A DNA stretch of 64,000 nt from Clostridiales bacterium (GTDB lineage: Bacteria; Bacillota; Clostridia; Christensenellales; UBA3700), in NCBI GenBank assembly GCA_015055975.1, contig SVHF01000003.1, positions 1 to 64,000 of the forward strand, in the 5' to 3' direction. Both the position numbers and the translations under genes were made by a program. The notes under the pieces were generated by a model that ran no database searches, was not told the origin of the DNA, and was given only the letters and a program-made list of their open reading frames with translations. Shown piece by piece: positions 9,669 to 19,840 of the stretch (position 1 is the stretch's first letter; each line of letters opens with the position of its first letter).

Positions 9669-10706
9669 ATGAGTATTAAAAAAGTAAAAGTTGGAAATCT
9701 AACAATTGGAGATAAGGATATCATTGTTCAATCAATGACAAATACTAAAACATCAGATGTAGATGCTACAATTGCACAAATTCTTTCTTTAGAAAAGTGT
9801 GGTTGTGAATTAGTTAGATGTACTGTTCCAACAAAAGAAGATGCATATGCATTAAAAGAAATTGTTAAAGCTGTTCATATTCCAGTTGTTGCTGATATTC
9901 ATTTTTCATCTGAACTTGCAATACTTGCAGCAGATAATGGTGCAGCAAAAATTAGAATCAACCCAGGAAATATTGGATCTTTAGATAAAGTGAAGTATTT
10001 AGCTCAATATCTAAAAGAAAGACAAATTCCTATACGTATTGGAGTAAATGGTGGTTCTTTAGATAAAAAATATAAGCATTTGAATCAAGTAGACGGCATG
10101 GTTGAAAGTGTTTTAGAACACGTTCATCTTTTAGAAGATAACAATTTTGATGACATAGTCATCTCTTGTAAATCTTCAAATGTATTCAACATGATAAAAG
10201 CATATAGAAAAATACATGAATTATTACCATATCCATTACATATTGGAGTAACTGAAGCTGGAACATATACTCAAGGCTTAATTAAAAATTCAATTGGTAT
10301 TGGTGGGTTATTAGTTGATGGCATAGGAGATACAATAAGAGTTTCTTTAACAGATACTCCAGAAAAAGAAATCTATGCAGCACAAAATATTCTAAAGGCT
10401 TGCAATTTATACAATAAACCATATTGTGAGGTTGTATCTTGTCCAACATGTGGAAGAACTGAAATAAAGGTACAAGAATATGCTGATGCAATAGCGGATT
10501 ATTGTAAAGATATAAAAAAGAACATCAAAATCGCCGTTATGGGATGTATTGTGAACGGTATTGGAGAAAGTGAAGGATCTGACTTTGGTGTTGCTGGCGG
10601 AAAGGATAAATCCGTTATATTTAAAGATGGTAAACAACTTGAAGTTGTATCAAATGATAAAATTTTAGATAAATTAAAGGAGCTTGTAGATAATTTCAAT
10701 GGATAA
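9669..10706 (+). CDS. ispG: 4-hydroxy-3-methylbut-2-enyl diphosphate synthase
   Basis: VQSMTNTKTSD...RINPGNIG...CPTCGRTE...GCIVNGIGE. Confidence 0.97.
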   Translation: MSIKKVKVGNLTIGDKDIIVQSMTNTKTSDVDATIAQILSLEKCGCELVRCTVPTKEDAYALKEIVKAVHIPVVADIHFSSELAILAADNGAAKIRINPGNIGSLDKVKYLAQYLKERQIPIRIGVNGGSLDKKYKHLNQVDGMVESVLEHVHLLEDNNFDDIVISCKSSNVFNMIKAYRKIHELLPYPLHIGVTEAGTYTQGLIKNSIGIGGLLVDGIGDTIRVSLTDTPEKEIYAAQNILKACNLYNKPYCEVVSCPTCGRTEIKVQEYADAIADYCKDIKKNIKIAVMGCIVNGIGESEGSDFGVAGGKDKSVIFKDGKQLEVVSNDKILDKLKELVDNFNG

Positions 10707-12291
10707 ATTCCTTATTGAATTTAACGAAGTAACTAACAATAAATTTAGTTATTTAAGAATAGACGACGTTGTGCCTGTTAAAAATGAAGAAACAAATACA
10801 GTTTCTTTATCTATAACGTTTGTCGTTCCATATGATATCTACAACGATCCAGAAAAATTTAATATGGATGTGAAAGCAGAAATAGAGAATGCAACAATAT
10901 CTTTACTTCCTAAAAATGTGAATTGTCATTTCAAATATGACAAAATCATGGTTATCCCTCAAGTTGTTACAAGATTTGTAACCGATTTTATTAGAGATAA
11001 TTATCAAAAATTATTTAATGGTAAATATTTAGCAAAAGATATTCAAGTAACTGTTTCTTCAAACGATGTAAATATTGTAATACCTGTAGATGAAACAATT
11101 TATAGTTTTTGTGAAAATAAAGGAGTAGGCGATAAGCTTATTGAGTATTTGGACTCAAAATACAGCGCAAATAACGTTGTAAAGTTCAAGTCAATGAAAA
11201 TGCCCGAAACCGAAGAATTCAAGTTAAATCACGCTACAAAATTCGTTGACGATGGGTTGATTATTTGCAAAAAGAATTTGGTAATTGTAGGTGGCCCAAT
11301 TGCTGATCCTCCAATTGCTATTCAAAAATATAAAAAACCAGTTGCTGAAGCTACAATTTGTGGGGAAGTTATTAGCATTGAAAAGAAGAATTATACAAGT
11401 AAAAAAACTGGCAAGCAAAGGATATTCTATGCTATAAGCATAAAAGACCCATTGGGAGCTGTTATGCCATGTGTATATTTTGTTAAAAATTCAAGAGCTA
11501 AAAAGTCCACTGCAGATAAAATAAAAGTTGGAGATCAAGTTATTGCAAACGGGGAACTTGTAACATCAAATTACAATGGCGCTTTGAATATGTTTATAAC
11601 AAATGTAATGTCATGCTTTATAGATTATGATGGTACAAAACAAAAATTTGCATACATTAAAAAGCTTACTCAAAAAGCAGTTATTCCAACTCCAAAGCCA
11701 TATACAAAAAAAGAAGAAGAAAAACCTTTAACACTATTTGATGAAGTTCCATATATTTGTCCATATCTAAGAGAAAATGAATTCACAATATTTGACTTAG
11801 AAACAACCGGACTTATTTCAAAAGAATTTATGCCAAAGATTGTAGAAATTGGTGCTGCAAGAATTAAAAATGGAGAAATTATATCTACATTTGAAACACT
11901 TGTAGATCCACAAGAGCATATTCCAGAAGATGCCTCAAGAGTTAACCATATCTACGATAATATGATTGATGAAGCGCCAATTATTGCGGATGCAATAGGA
12001 CCATTTTTGAAATATGCATTGGGCTCTATTCTAGTTGGACATAATGCAGTTAATTTTGATGCAAAAATTGTTGAATATTATGCAAAAGAAAATGGATATA
12101 CATTTGATTTTGAAGTTTTAGATACAAATAAACTTGCACTTGAAGCTGGAATTACAAATAAATATATGTCTTTAGCAAATCTATGCAAAGCTTTCAATAT
12201 TGTAAATGATAATCCTCATAGAGCATTAGGGGATGTTATAGCTACAGCAAAAGCCTTTATTGAGCTTGCAAATAAATTGAGATTAGAATAA
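10699..12291 (+). CDS. PolC-like protein: N-terminal and OB regions plus DEDDh 3'-5' exonuclease; no PHP or polymerase core
   Basis: OB-like ICGEVISIEKKNYTSKKTGKQRIFYAISIKD; exonuclease motifs FDLETTG / HNAVNFD / HRALGDV. Ends after the exonuclease domain at 530 aa; follows ispG where polC lies in many Firmicutes. Confidence 0.8.
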   Translation: MDKFLIEFNEVTNNKFSYLRIDDVVPVKNEETNTVSLSITFVVPYDIYNDPEKFNMDVKAEIENATISLLPKNVNCHFKYDKIMVIPQVVTRFVTDFIRDNYQKLFNGKYLAKDIQVTVSSNDVNIVIPVDETIYSFCENKGVGDKLIEYLDSKYSANNVVKFKSMKMPETEEFKLNHATKFVDDGLIICKKNLVIVGGPIADPPIAIQKYKKPVAEATICGEVISIEKKNYTSKKTGKQRIFYAISIKDPLGAVMPCVYFVKNSRAKKSTADKIKVGDQVIANGELVTSNYNGALNMFITNVMSCFIDYDGTKQKFAYIKKLTQKAVIPTPKPYTKKEEEKPLTLFDEVPYICPYLRENEFTIFDLETTGLISKEFMPKIVEIGAARIKNGEIISTFETLVDPQEHIPEDASRVNHIYDNMIDEAPIIADAIGPFLKYALGSILVGHNAVNFDAKIVEYYAKENGYTFDFEVLDTNKLALEAGITNKYMSLANLCKAFNIVNDNPHRALGDVIATAKAFIELANKLRLE

Positions 12292-13236
12292 TTATTTCAA
12301 TTTATTTTTATCTGCGCCTTTTACCAAAAATTCCCAAAGTAGAGAATCGTCCGGCAAAATAGATTCATCTAAATATCCACAATATTGTAGTTTTTCATAC
12401 AATTCTTTTCCATATGGATTTTTAGAATCTTTAAGCATTTTTTCAAGATATGTATGGTATAAAAGTGGCTCATATAGGTGAGTTGTATCTAAAAGATAAT
12501 TTGCAGATACTCTATATGGTTTAATATATTTATCTTCGCCTGCACATACGTTATTCCACATCTCTAGAGTTTCTTCAACAGTTGTTCCACGAGTTAGAGA
12601 ATCTCTAATCAGTCTTCTCATGAATCTTAATAATTTAGCAGGTATTATAGTCGTTCCGTTTATTTGGAAATTTGAATATACGCAGATGTAAACTCTATAA
12701 AATAGAGAAGACTCCATTTTTAATAATTTTGGATTAAGTGCGTGAGTACCTTCAATGACAATTATATCTTGGTCGGTCACTTCAATATGATTTACTTCTT
12801 TCTTTCTTGTACCTGTTTCAAAATCAAAGATAGGAAGATCTGTTTCATAGCTTGTTATTAAATCTTGGATACATGAATTAAACTTTTCTAAATCAAGGAT
12901 ATCAAAGTTTTCAAAATCGTATTTTCCATCAGGAAGGATAGGGGTTTGATCTCTATTGATATAAAAATCGTCTAAAGATATTGCAACGCATCCTTTCCCT
13001 AATTCATTAAGGGCGGCTTCTAGCTTTTTTGAGGTTGTAGTTTTCCCTGAAGAAGAAGGTCCTGCAAGTAAAACAAATCTTTTTGAACCATAGATAATTG
13101 AATTTGCAATTACATCGATTTCATCTTCATATTTTCTAGAAGAAAACTTGATAAGTTTATCTAACTCATATTGTGCTTGTTCATTGATTTTTTGTAAATC
13201 AAGTTGTGTTTTTGTTACGCCCGTAATATTTTCCAT
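12292..13236 (-). CDS. Uridine kinase-like nucleoside kinase
   Basis: GPSSSGKTTTSKKL P-loop, SLDDFYINRDQTP; start trimmed to ATG 13236 (MENITG) with SD GTGAGG; track start 13263 lies upstream of a TATACT -10. Confidence 0.85.
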   Translation of the reverse strand: MENITGVTKTQLDLQKINEQAQYELDKLIKFSSRKYEDEIDVIANSIIYGSKRFVLLAGPSSSGKTTTSKKLEAALNELGKGCVAISLDDFYINRDQTPILPDGKYDFENFDILDLEKFNSCIQDLITSYETDLPIFDFETGTRKKEVNHIEVTDQDIIVIEGTHALNPKLLKMESSLFYRVYICVYSNFQINGTTIIPAKLLRFMRRLIRDSLTRGTTVEETLEMWNNVCAGEDKYIKPYRVSANYLLDTTHLYEPLLYHTYLEKMLKDSKNPYGKELYEKLQYCGYLDESILPDDSLLWEFLVKGADKNKLK

Positions 13237-13395
13237 TTTTGCCTCACGCAAATAGTATAACATACTATAACTTAATTTTACATAAAGATTTATTTCCCTT
13301 AAATACGCACAAAATTATTTTTCTTTACATTTATAATACATTTGCGCTAAAATATTTGTATCGTAAAAAGTTATTTTATAAACGGAGGATTAGTT

Positions 13396-13815
13396 ATGGC
13401 TAAATGTAAAGTTTGCGGAAGCGATTTAGTTAAGAAGAAGACAAAGTCTGGAGAAGTTGTATTATACTGCCCAGATTGCAAAAAGATTTACAGATTAAAA
13501 GCAAAGGCTGAAGAAGCAGCAAAGAAGGTAGAGGAAGAGGAAGAAGAAGAGGAAGAAGAAGCTCCTGTTGTAGCTCCAAAGAAAATACCTGCTAAGAAGG
13601 CTCCAGTCGTTGAAGAAGAAGAGGAAGAAGAAGAGGAAGAAGTAGCAGCTCCAGCTCCAAAAGCAGCTCCAATTCCAGTTGTTGCTAAGGAAGAACCAAA
13701 GGCAGCTCCAGCAGTAGATAACAAATCTTTAGAATCAATTGCTGATTCTTTAGCAGAAATCAATGCTTCATTGAAGGGATTACTAAAGATCTTCAACAAC
13801 ATCTATAAGTCTTAA
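13396..13815 (+). CDS. Zinc-ribbon protein with Glu-rich low-complexity linker
   Basis: CKVCGSDLVKKKTKSGEVVLYCPDC zinc ribbon; two E-runs; C-terminal helix; SD GGAGG. Confidence 0.75.
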   Translation: MAKCKVCGSDLVKKKTKSGEVVLYCPDCKKIYRLKAKAEEAAKKVEEEEEEEEEEAPVVAPKKIPAKKAPVVEEEEEEEEEEVAAPAPKAAPIPVVAKEEPKAAPAVDNKSLESIADSLAEINASLKGLLKIFNNIYKS

Positions 13816-13942
13816 TAAATAAATATATTATATAAAACGCTTTACTTTTAAATATTTATTGCGTAATATAATAGTAGTTTTAAGATTGAATAACTTAAAA
13901 GCGGCTTGAAAAAAGTCGCTTTTAGTTTTGAAAGGAGGACGT

Positions 13943-14401
13943 ATGTCACAAATTACTGATAAAGTTGCAGAATTTGTAAGACCAATTATCGAAAATAACG
14001 GTATGGAACTCGTTGATGTTGAATTCAAAAAGCAATATGGACAAGATACTTTAACTGTTTTTGTAGATAAAGAAGGTGGTATGGATTTAATCGCTTGCGA
14101 AAAAATTCACAACGCAATTTCTGACCCACTAGACGAATTAGATCCAACAAATGGTAAGGCATATGTTTTAAATGTTTCATCTCCAGGATTGGATAGACCA
14201 TTCAAAACACAAAGAGATTATGAAAAGCATTTAAATCAAGATGTTGAAATCTCTCTATATGCACCAATTGAAAAACTTAAGAAATTTGAAGCTAAACTTT
14301 TAGCATACAATGTTGATTCTATCGACGTTGAATACAAAGGTAAAAAAATAAACATAGATATTAAAAACATAGCTTTAATCCATGAAGCTATAAAATTTTA
14401 G
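13943..14401 (+). CDS. rimP: Ribosome maturation factor RimP
   Basis: PIIENNGMELVDVEFKKQYG...VSSPGLDRPFK; start at ATG 13943 after AAAGGAGG. Confidence 0.95.
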   Translation: MSQITDKVAEFVRPIIENNGMELVDVEFKKQYGQDTLTVFVDKEGGMDLIACEKIHNAISDPLDELDPTNGKAYVLNVSSPGLDRPFKTQRDYEKHLNQDVEISLYAPIEKLKKFEAKLLAYNVDSIDVEYKGKKINIDIKNIALIHEAIKF

Positions 14402-14410
14402 GAGGACAAA

Positions 14411-15523
14411 ATGGCAAACAAGAAAGAGGCTACTACAAAGAAAGCAAGTAGCGCAAAGAAAGAAATTACAAGCAAAGACTTTTTCGAAGCATTAGACGGA
14501 CTAGAAGCTGCTACAAAAATCACTAAAGAACAATTTATTGAATATTTAGCTGCTGGTATTTCATCTGCTTATAAGAAAGAATGCGGTGAAGCTCGTAATA
14601 TTCTTATTCAATTAAACCCTGAAAAATGCACAATCAGAGTTACAGCTTACAAGAAAATTGTTGAAGAAGTAGAAGATCCAGAGAAGGAAATCTCTCTAGA
14701 AGATGCTTTAGAAATCAATCCAAAAGCTCAAATCGGTGGTGTTATTTCAGAGGATTTAAAACCAAAGGAATTCTCAAGAATTGCAGCTCAAACTGCAAAG
14801 CAAGTTATCACTCAAAAGCTAAATGATGCTACAAAGAGTATAGTTTTAGAAGAAATGTCTAAAAAAGAGGGTGAAATCGTATCTTGCCAAATCAGAAGAA
14901 TTGAAGGTGACAATATTTACGTAGATATTTCAGGTTCTACTATGGAAGGTTTAATGTTAAAGGGCGATCAAGTTCCAACAGAAGAATATTCAGTAGGCCA
15001 AAGATTAAAAGTATATGTTCGTAAGATTTCTACAGATACAAGAGGAAATAGCCATGTTTTAGTTTCTAGAACAAATAATGGATTTATCAGAAGATTATTC
15101 GAAATGGAAATTCCAGAAATCAAGGCTGGTCTTGTTGTTATCAAGAAGATCGTTAGAGAACCAGGATACAGAACAAAGGTTGCTATCGCTGCAACTGATC
15201 CAACAATCGATGCTGTTGGTGCATGTATCGGACAAAAGGGTATGAGAATCACAAACATCGTTGACGAAATCAACGGCGAAAATATTGATATCGTACCATA
15301 TTGCGAAGATAAGAGAGAATTTATCGCAAGAGCTCTAAGCCCAGCAAAGGTTGTAGCTGTTGCTATCAACGAAACTTTAAATACTGCTAAAGCTTTAGTT
15401 CCAGATGATATGTATCTAAAGGCTATCGGTAAGAAAGGTTATAACGCAAAGCTTGCTGTTAAATTAACAGACTTCAAGATTGACGTTAAGAAGATGAGCG
15501 AAGAAAGCGAGGGAACATATTAA
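14411..15523 (+). CDS. nusA: Transcription termination/antitermination factor NusA
   Basis: S1/KH architecture; VAIAATDPTIDAVGACIGQKGMRI. Confidence 0.97.
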   Translation: MANKKEATTKKASSAKKEITSKDFFEALDGLEAATKITKEQFIEYLAAGISSAYKKECGEARNILIQLNPEKCTIRVTAYKKIVEEVEDPEKEISLEDALEINPKAQIGGVISEDLKPKEFSRIAAQTAKQVITQKLNDATKSIVLEEMSKKEGEIVSCQIRRIEGDNIYVDISGSTMEGLMLKGDQVPTEEYSVGQRLKVYVRKISTDTRGNSHVLVSRTNNGFIRRLFEMEIPEIKAGLVVIKKIVREPGYRTKVAIAATDPTIDAVGACIGQKGMRITNIVDEINGENIDIVPYCEDKREFIARALSPAKVVAVAINETLNTAKALVPDDMYLKAIGKKGYNAKLAVKLTDFKIDVKKMSEESEGTY

Positions 15524-15524
15524 T

Positions 15525-15791
15525 ATGGTAAAAAAGATACCTCAAAGAATGTGTATAGCTTGTAAGGTTCATAAGGATAAAAAAGAACTAATTAGAGTTG
15601 TTAAATCACAAGATGGACAAATCTCACTAGATTTTACGGGCAAGAAAGCAGGAAGAGGCGCATATATCTGCAATGATATTAACTGTATTAATAAAATGGT
15701 GAAGAATAAGTTATTAAATAAAGCTTTTGAAACACCAATCGATGAGGAAACATATTTAGCATTACAAAATGAGTTTGAATCAAAAATGTAA
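15525..15791 (+). CDS. ylxR: YlxR family RNA-binding protein
   Basis: PQRMCIACKVHKDKKELIRVV...GRGAYIC. Confidence 0.93.
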   Translation: MVKKIPQRMCIACKVHKDKKELIRVVKSQDGQISLDFTGKKAGRGAYICNDINCINKMVKNKLLNKAFETPIDEETYLALQNEFESKM

Positions 15792-16065
15792 TTCGTATAT
15801 TCATTTTGCTGTTAAAGCAAACAAAGTCCTTTGGGGTTTGGATTTTATTAAAAAATCTAAGTTCATTCCATATGTTATTATCTTTGATAATACACTTGGA
15901 GAGAATAGCAAAAAGCAAATGTTAAACTATTCTGAAGAAAACGAAGTTGAATTAATAGAAGTTGAAGAAAACTATTTAAACAACTTGTTAAAAAGAAAAA
16001 ATGTAAAAATGATTGGCATAATAGATGAATCACTAGCCAATGCGATACTAAATAATAATCAATAA
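15769..16065 (+). CDS. ylxQ: L7Ae-like ribosomal protein family (YlxQ)
   Basis: Position between ylxR and infB; L7Ae-like length and pattern. Confidence 0.75.
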   Translation: MSLNQKCNSYIHFAVKANKVLWGLDFIKKSKFIPYVIIFDNTLGENSKKQMLNYSEENEVELIEVEENYLNNLLKRKNVKMIGIIDESLANAILNNNQ

Positions 16066-16084
16066 CGTTACGGAGGATTATAAC

Positions 16085-18544
16085 GTGGAAATAAAAGATT
16101 TAGGCGAGTTTATTACTAGTAGTTTAAAAACACTAGATTCTGAAAAGGAGAGATTGACAAAGGCTCTACAATTGTTGCTTAACGCTCAAAATGTGCTAAA
16201 TTCAGAATTTGAAAAGCGCGGAAGTGAAGCACCAGTTGAGAAAGAGGTTCCAATTGATACTCCAGCTGAAGAAGTTCAAGAACAACAAGAGACTCAAGAA
16301 GAAGTTGCTCCAGCTAAAGTTGAAGAGGAAACTCCAAAGCCACAACCAAAGAAAGAAGAAGAAAAGCCACAATATGTAGCAACAGACTTTGGTAGAGGTG
16401 TAAAGAGAGATCAACGTGGCGAGCAAAAACCATTTAATAAAGATGGCAGACCTCCATTCAATAAGGAAGGAAGACCACCATTTAATAAAGATGGTAAGCC
16501 AGGTTTCAATGGACCTAAACCAGGTTTCAAACAACAAAGCCAATCTAATTTCGTTGCTAGTGATGTAGTTGAGAAGAAAGACACTCAAAGAAATAAGAAT
16601 AATCCTCATAAGCCAGTTGTTGAAGAAAAGAGTAAAGGTGGACTATCTAAGCGTGATTTATTCAAACGTGGATATGAATACGATGCATCATTGGAAAGAT
16701 TAGATGATGAAGGCGACGGATACGTAAGAATTAAGTCAGGTAAGAAGGAAAAGAAGCATGAACCAATTCAAAAGGTTGAAATTACAGAAGCAACTTTAAC
16801 TTCAGATATCGTGCCACTAAAAGTATTTAGCGAAAAGATTGGTAAACCAGCTTCAGAACTTGTAAAGAAGTTCTTCGAACTTGGAAAGATGATTACAATC
16901 AATTCTTCAATCACATATGAAGAAGCTGAACTTATCGCCATGGATTACGGCATTACTTTAACTTTAGAAAAAGAAAAGACTGCTGAAGATAAGTTGGAAG
17001 AATTGATGCATACAGATACAGACGAAAAGATGGTTAAACGTCCTCCAATCGTAACCATCATGGGTCACGTAGATCATGGTAAGACATCTTTGTTAGATTA
17101 CATTAGAAAGACAAATGTTATCGCAACAGAAGCCGGTGGTATCACTCAACATATCGGTGCTTATACAATCGATGTAAATGGAGAAAAGATTACATTCTTA
17201 GATACTCCAGGACACGAAGCATTCACAGCAATGAGAAAGCGTGGTGCTCAAGTTACAGATATCGCTATTATCGTTGTAGCTGCAGATGATGCTATCATGC
17301 CTCAAACAATTGAAGCTATTAACCATGCTAAAGAAGCTGGCGTTTCAATTATCATTGCAGCAAATAAGATTGATAAAACAAATGGAGATTATTCAAAAGT
17401 TCTTCAACAATTACCAAATTATGACTTACTTCCAGAAGAATGGGGTGGTGATACAATCGTATGCCCAATCTCAGCTAAAACTGGACAAGGTGTTGATAAA
17501 TTATTAGAAAGCGTTCTATTAGTTGCTGAAATGCTTGATTTGAAAGCTACAAAGAAGGTTCCAGCTACTGGATCAATTATCGAAGCAAGACTAGATAAGG
17601 CAATTGGACCAGTTGCAACCGTTCTTGTAAAGAACGGAACATTGAAGATTAAAGACTTCCTTGTTGCTGGTACAAATATTTGTAGAGTTAGAGCTATGAC
17701 AGATTGTACAGGTAAAGCTTGTAAAGAAGCATATCCATCATACGCTGTTCAAATTCAAGGATTCCAAGCAGTTCCAAATGCAGGTGATACATTTATCGTT
17801 GTTAAAGATGAAAAACTTGCTAAGCACGTTGCTGAAGAAAGAATTGAAAAGGAAAGAAACGCAATGCAAGCAACATCTACAAGAACACTAGAAGATTTGT
17901 TAAAAGAACAATCTGGTGAAATTAAAGTTCTTGCAATCATCATCAAGTCAGATGTACAAGGTACTTGCGAAGCCGTTAAGCAAGCTCTATTAAAGATTAA
18001 TGAAGAAAGAGTAGATGATAACGTTAAGATTAAGGTTGTACATGCTGGTGTTGGTGCTATTAATGAATCAGATATCATGCTTGCTGATACAACAAACGCA
18101 ATCGTTTTAGGATTTAACGTAAGACCAGAAGCAAAAGCAAAAGCTCAAGCTGAAAGAGATGGTATTGATATTAGAACATACAGCATCATCTACGATGCAA
18201 TCGATGATATCAACGCAGCATTATCTGGTATGATCGCTCCAACATATAAAGAAACAGCTTTGGGTATGGTTGAAATTAGAGACCTATTCAAGATCACTGG
18301 TGTTGGTATGATTGCTGGATGTTATGTACTAGAAGGTAAGATTGCTAGAAACTGTGGTTATAGATTATTAAGAGATAACTTAGTTATCCATACAGGTAAG
18401 ATAGCTTCTCTAAAGAGAATGAAGGATGATGCAAAAGAAGTTGCAGCTGGATACGAATGTGGTGTTGGCTTAGATAACTTCACAGACTTCAAGGTAGGAG
18501 ATATCTTAGAAACATTCTTATTAGAGGAAGAAAAACATGAGTAG
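16085..18544 (+). CDS. infB: Translation initiation factor IF-2
   Basis: RPPIVTIMGHVDHGKTSLLDYIRKT; GTG start with SD GGAGG. Confidence 0.98.
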   Translation: MEIKDLGEFITSSLKTLDSEKERLTKALQLLLNAQNVLNSEFEKRGSEAPVEKEVPIDTPAEEVQEQQETQEEVAPAKVEEETPKPQPKKEEEKPQYVATDFGRGVKRDQRGEQKPFNKDGRPPFNKEGRPPFNKDGKPGFNGPKPGFKQQSQSNFVASDVVEKKDTQRNKNNPHKPVVEEKSKGGLSKRDLFKRGYEYDASLERLDDEGDGYVRIKSGKKEKKHEPIQKVEITEATLTSDIVPLKVFSEKIGKPASELVKKFFELGKMITINSSITYEEAELIAMDYGITLTLEKEKTAEDKLEELMHTDTDEKMVKRPPIVTIMGHVDHGKTSLLDYIRKTNVIATEAGGITQHIGAYTIDVNGEKITFLDTPGHEAFTAMRKRGAQVTDIAIIVVAADDAIMPQTIEAINHAKEAGVSIIIAANKIDKTNGDYSKVLQQLPNYDLLPEEWGGDTIVCPISAKTGQGVDKLLESVLLVAEMLDLKATKKVPATGSIIEARLDKAIGPVATVLVKNGTLKIKDFLVAGTNICRVRAMTDCTGKACKEAYPSYAVQIQGFQAVPNAGDTFIVVKDEKLAKHVAEERIEKERNAMQATSTRTLEDLLKEQSGEIKVLAIIIKSDVQGTCEAVKQALLKINEERVDDNVKIKVVHAGVGAINESDIMLADTTNAIVLGFNVRPEAKAKAQAERDGIDIRTYSIIYDAIDDINAALSGMIAPTYKETALGMVEIRDLFKITGVGMIAGCYVLEGKIARNCGYRLLRDNLVIHTGKIASLKRMKDDAKEVAAGYECGVGLDNFTDFKVGDILETFLLEEEKHE

Positions 18545-18875
18545 AATAGAAAGAATCGAAGCAGAAATTGCAAAGCAATTAGCACTAGTTATTCAACAAG
18601 ACGGGGTTAAAGATCCTCGTGTTAAGGGCTTGATTTCTGTGCTTAGAGTAACCGTTGATACAGAACTTAGCTATGCTAAAGTGTATATTAGTGTACTTGG
18701 TGCTGATGGTCATGAACAAGAAGTTGTCGATGGATTAAATTCAGCAGAAGGATACATCAAAAGTAGATTAAACAAAAAGATGAGATTACGTGCGCTACCT
18801 GAACTTCATTTTATATATGATGATGCTTTAGTATATGGTGCATATATGAATCAAAAACTAACGGATAAAAAATAA
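18537..18875 (+). CDS. rbfA: Ribosome-binding factor A
   Basis: RIERIEAEIAKQLALVIQ...DPRVKGLISV; overlaps infB end. Confidence 0.94.
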   Translation: MSRIERIEAEIAKQLALVIQQDGVKDPRVKGLISVLRVTVDTELSYAKVYISVLGADGHEQEVVDGLNSAEGYIKSRLNKKMRLRALPELHFIYDDALVYGAYMNQKLTDKK

Positions 18876-19840
18876 TGTTTGAAAATATTTTAAACGAAAT
18901 TGAAAAAAGTGAATCTATATTAATTATTTCTCACATCAATCCAGATGGTGATACATGTGGTTCAGCTCTTGCCATGTATTTAGCTCTAAAACAAATAGGT
19001 AAAGATGTAGCAGTTGTTTGTGATTCTGATTTCAATACAAAGCTAAGTTTCTTACCAAGTTTTGATGCATATAATAAATACGACGCAAACAAGAAATACG
19101 ACCTATACATCGCTGTAGATTGTTCAGATGAATTACGACTTGGAAAATTCCAAAGCGCCTTTTTAAAGGCTAAATATAGCGTTTGTATTGATCACCATGG
19201 AACTAATACTAAATTTGCAAAACTTAACTATGTTAACACTAACGCTGCAGCAAACTGTGAAAATATATATAAACTACTTTGTGAATTAGATTCAAAAACT
19301 CCATGTTTAAATAAAGAAATCGGAATTTGTCTATATTCAGGAATAATTACAGATTCAGGAAACTTTATGAACAACAATACGACTCATGTAACAAAACAAA
19401 TCGCTCAAGAAATTGAAGAAAGATTTGATTTAAATACAGGGGAGATTGTTAATCACTTTATGAACGAAGTATCTTATGATGTATTCATGTTAAAAACAAG
19501 AGTTTTAGCTAAAACTAAATTCTATGATAATAATACAATTGGAATCATTTATTTTTCTCAAGAAGATTTCAAAGCAACAAATACATCAATGTCAGATACG
19601 GAAGGCATTATAAATGAAATTAGAAATGTAGATACAGTAAAGATTGCTGTTGCTGTAACTCAAAAGAATGATATTGAATACAAAGTAAGCTTAAGAAGTG
19701 TACCAACTTGTAGAGTAGATAGATTAGCAGCTTCATTTGGTGGCGGTGGCCATCCATTAGCCGCAGGCTTTTCTATCCAAGGAAACTTTTACGACGTCAT
19801 GGAGCGCATTTTAAAAGCTTGTAGGGATTATGTCGAATAA
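18875..19840 (+). CDS. nrnA: DHH/DHHA1 bifunctional oligoribonuclease/pAp phosphatase
   Basis: ISHINPDGDTCGSALAM, CIDHHGTN, GGGGHPLAAGF. Confidence 0.92.
   Translation: MFENILNEIEKSESILIISHINPDGDTCGSALAMYLALKQIGKDVAVVCDSDFNTKLSFLPSFDAYNKYDANKKYDLYIAVDCSDELRLGKFQSAFLKAKYSVCIDHHGTNTKFAKLNYVNTNAAANCENIYKLLCELDSKTPCLNKEIGICLYSGIITDSGNFMNNNTTHVTKQIAQEIEERFDLNTGEIVNHFMNEVSYDVFMLKTRVLAKTKFYDNNTIGIIYFSQEDFKATNTSMSDTEGIINEIRNVDTVKIAVAVTQKNDIEYKVSLRSVPTCRVDRLAASFGGGGHPLAAGFSIQGNFYDVMERILKACRDYVE

Noticed and set aside
13488-13802. 104-aa - strand Ser-rich ORF
   Set aside because: Mirror translation of the poly-Glu codons of the zinc-ribbon gene (GAA/GAG read as TTC/CTC/TCT); no independent support.
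16202-16609. 135-aa antisense ORF, Trp/Phe/Leu-rich
   Set aside because: Mirror of the low-complexity IF-2 N-terminus; looks membrane-like only by composition.
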